In this document: in pieces, positions 62,594 through 64,000 of the stretch
How the letters are laid out: every line of letters begins with the position of its first letter
Position numbering within the stretch: the first letter of the stretch is position 1
Assembly (NCBI RefSeq): GCF_015694705.1
Contig: NZ_JADQDR010000001.1
Location: forward strand, 186,001-250,000
Direction: 5' to 3'
DNA length: 64,000 nt
From: Pontibacter rufus
GTDB taxonomy: Bacteria; Bacteroidota; Bacteroidia; Cytophagales; Hymenobacteraceae
Notes under the pieces: generated by a model
Seen by the model: only the letters and a program-made list of their open reading frames with translations
Database searches by the model: none
What the model was told of the DNA's origin: nothing
Position numbers and translations under genes: made by a program

Positions 62594-64000
62594 ATGAATC
62601 ATAGGTTTTTAAGTGCGGTTGGCCTGATGGCAGCCATGGCTTTTACCACGGGCTGCGGAACAAGTAAAACCGTTGCTGATACAAATACGGCTCCCGTAGC
62701 AACAGCAGTTAAAGAGGCTGCCCCTGCCGACAGCGTGCCTGCCTGGGCGCCTAAAAAGTATACTTTTAACCCGAGCCGCACCTTAGAGAACGACCTGCTG
62801 CACACGACCTTGCGCGTTAGCTTCGACTGGCAGAAACAATACCTGAACGGCACCGCCGAAATTACGGCCAAGCCATACTTTTACCCGCAGAACACGCTGG
62901 TGCTCGATGCCAAAGGTATGGACATCCATAGTGTTAGCCTGATGAAAGGTTACGATGGCACACCGCTCAAGTATGACTACGACAGACAAAAGCTCACCAT
63001 CCATCTTGATAAGACATATACCCGCGACGAGCAATATGTGGTGGAGATAAACTATACAGCCAAGCCTAATGAGCTTCCGGCGGGCGGCAGTGCAGCCATC
63101 ACCGAAAACAAAGGCTTATACTTTATCAACCCGCTGGGGCAGGAGCCCGGCAAACCGCAGGAGATCTGGACACAGGGCGAGACAGAAGCCAACTCTGCCT
63201 GGTTCCCGACCACCGACTCGCCGAATGAGCGCATGACACAGGATATTTACATTACTGTTGACCCGAAGTATACAACTTTGTCGAACGGCGCCTTCATGTA
63301 CTCGCGGCAGAACGCCGACGGCACCAAAACAGATTACTGGAAACAGGAACTGCCCGCAGCGCCATACTTGACCATGATGGCGATTGGTGAGTTTGCCGTA
63401 GTAAAAGACAAATGGCGCGACAGGGAAGTGAACTATTATGTGGAGCCGGCTTACAAAGGCACTGCCAAAGATATTTTCGGGCACACGCCTGAGATGATGG
63501 AGTTTTTCTCTACAAAGTTGGGTGTGGCTTATCCCTGGGCTAAGTATGCGCAGGTTGTGGTGCGCGATTTTGTATCGGGGGCAATGGAGAATACGTCTGC
63601 TACCGTGCTGATGGAAGATCTGCAACTGAACAAGCGCGAGCTGCTGGACAAGAACTGGGATGGCATCATCGCGCACGAGCTGTTTCACCAGTGGTTTGGT
63701 GATTATGTAACAACGGAATCCTGGTCTAACCTGCCGCTTAACGAGTCGTTTGCCAACTATTCGGAATACTTGTGGGCAGAGCATAAATTCGGGCCTGATG
63801 AGGCGGCCTACCTGCAGATGGACGAGTTGGGCCAGTACCTGGATGAAGCCGAGACAAAACGCGAGCCGCTCATCCGTTACTACTACAAAGACCGCGAAGA
63901 CATGTTTGATGCGCACTCCTACGCCAAGGGAGGCCGCGTGCTGCACATGCTCCGCAAACTGGTAGGCGACGATGCCTGGTGGGCCTCCCTGAATTTATAC
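62594..64000 (+). CDS. M1-family zinc metallopeptidase (3' end outside window)
   Basis: At least 469 residues, open to the right edge. A lipoprotein signal ends TTGC (Cys21) and the first beta domain follows. The exopeptidase motif GAMEN lies in VSGAMENTSAT. The zinc site is His361-Glu362 and His365 in HELFHQWFGD, with Glu384 in NESFANYSEY, the HExxH-x18-E order. It is an aminopeptidase acting on peptides outside the cytoplasm. The window ends before the C-terminal domain. Confidence 0.93.
   Translation, partial: MNHRFLSAVGLMAAMAFTTGCGTSKTVADTNTAPVATAVKEAAPADSVPAWAPKKYTFNPSRTLENDLLHTTLRVSFDWQKQYLNGTAEITAKPYFYPQNTLVLDAKGMDIHSVSLMKGYDGTPLKYDYDRQKLTIHLDKTYTRDEQYVVEINYTAKPNELPAGGSAAITENKGLYFINPLGQEPGKPQEIWTQGETEANSAWFPTTDSPNERMTQDIYITVDPKYTTLSNGAFMYSRQNADGTKTDYWKQELPAAPYLTMMAIGEFAVVKDKWRDREVNYYVEPAYKGTAKDIFGHTPEMMEFFSTKLGVAYPWAKYAQVVVRDFVSGAMENTSATVLMEDLQLNKRELLDKNWDGIIAHELFHQWFGDYVTTESWSNLPLNESFANYSEYLWAEHKFGPDEAAYLQMDELGQYLDEAETKREPLIRYYYKDREDMFDAHSYAKGGRVLHMLRKLVGDDAWWASLNLY

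Noticed and set aside
1..64000. tRNA or rRNA genes, CRISPR arrays, prophage
   Set aside because: I found no cloverleaf, rRNA stretch, spaced direct repeats or phage structural genes.

Overview
The window looks like a chromosome segment of a Bacteroidota bacterium, probably Cytophagales and most like Hymenobacteraceae (Pontibacter-like). The evidence is SusC/SusD pairs, starts without Shine-Dalgarno sequences, promoter-like TTG/TAnnTTTG elements, a Reg_prop/Y_Y_Y sensor kinase with a LytTR regulator, and the rpsU-xerC-hpf and sigma/anti-sigma-gmk-nadD clusters. The taxon is inferred from gene content, not from a marker search. I saw no rRNA, tRNA, CRISPR array, prophage or insertion sequence.

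Layout. 1-9.1 kb: two SusC/SusD loci. The first is intact except that its start lies just left of the window. In the second, the SusC gene is broken into an N-terminal piece, an unrelated lipoprotein gene, the 5' end of an S9 peptidase gene and a SusC C-terminal piece, followed by an intact SusD. 9.1-13.4 kb: amidase and S9 peptidase. 13.4-24.8 kb: housekeeping genes (PAP2, metK, hpf-xerC-rpsU, acyl-CoA dehydrogenase, CpsB-like phosphatase, epimerase, TPR protein, phosphosulfolactate synthase, aroE), plus a ParE-type toxin-antitoxin pair whose toxin is frameshifted. 25.2-31.6 kb: ECF sigma with an overlapping membrane/barrel partner, uvrB, a GNAT. 31.7-32.7 kb: one AT-rich gene with a PD-(D/E)XK-like signature. 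32.8-39.5 kb: a B12-type radical SAM protein, small envelope proteins, and a BtuB-like receptor behind a cobalamin riboswitch. 40.2-42.9 kb: an AT-rich island with a DUF433/DUF5615 pair and a PIN-GNAT-PUA-like fusion translationally coupled to an ASCH protein. 43.1-64 kb: esterase, methyltransferase, ahcY, two-component system, glycosyltransferases, sigma/anti-sigma, gmk, nadD, GH26 and DUF1080 proteins, frr-pyrH, a biotinyl carrier protein and an M1 peptidase cut by the right edge.

How the genes fit together. metK and ahcY serve the methyl cycle. The riboswitch, BtuB-like receptor and B12-type radical SAM protein point to use of imported cobalamin. SusCD, amidase, S9 and M1 peptidases and the GH26/DUF1080 pair indicate surface capture and breakdown of peptides, amides and glycans.

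Most notable: (1) the PIN-GNAT-PUA-like/ASCH cassette, a candidate uncharacterised RNA-targeting conflict system; (2) the heptamer AAGTATA/TATACTT, at roughly 100 copies by eye in 64 kb, in all reading frames and between genes, but scarce in the SusCD region and the AT-rich islands; (3) the mosaic SusC locus; (4) a perfect 18-bp hairpin that contains the xerC start codon and is followed by a T-rich run.
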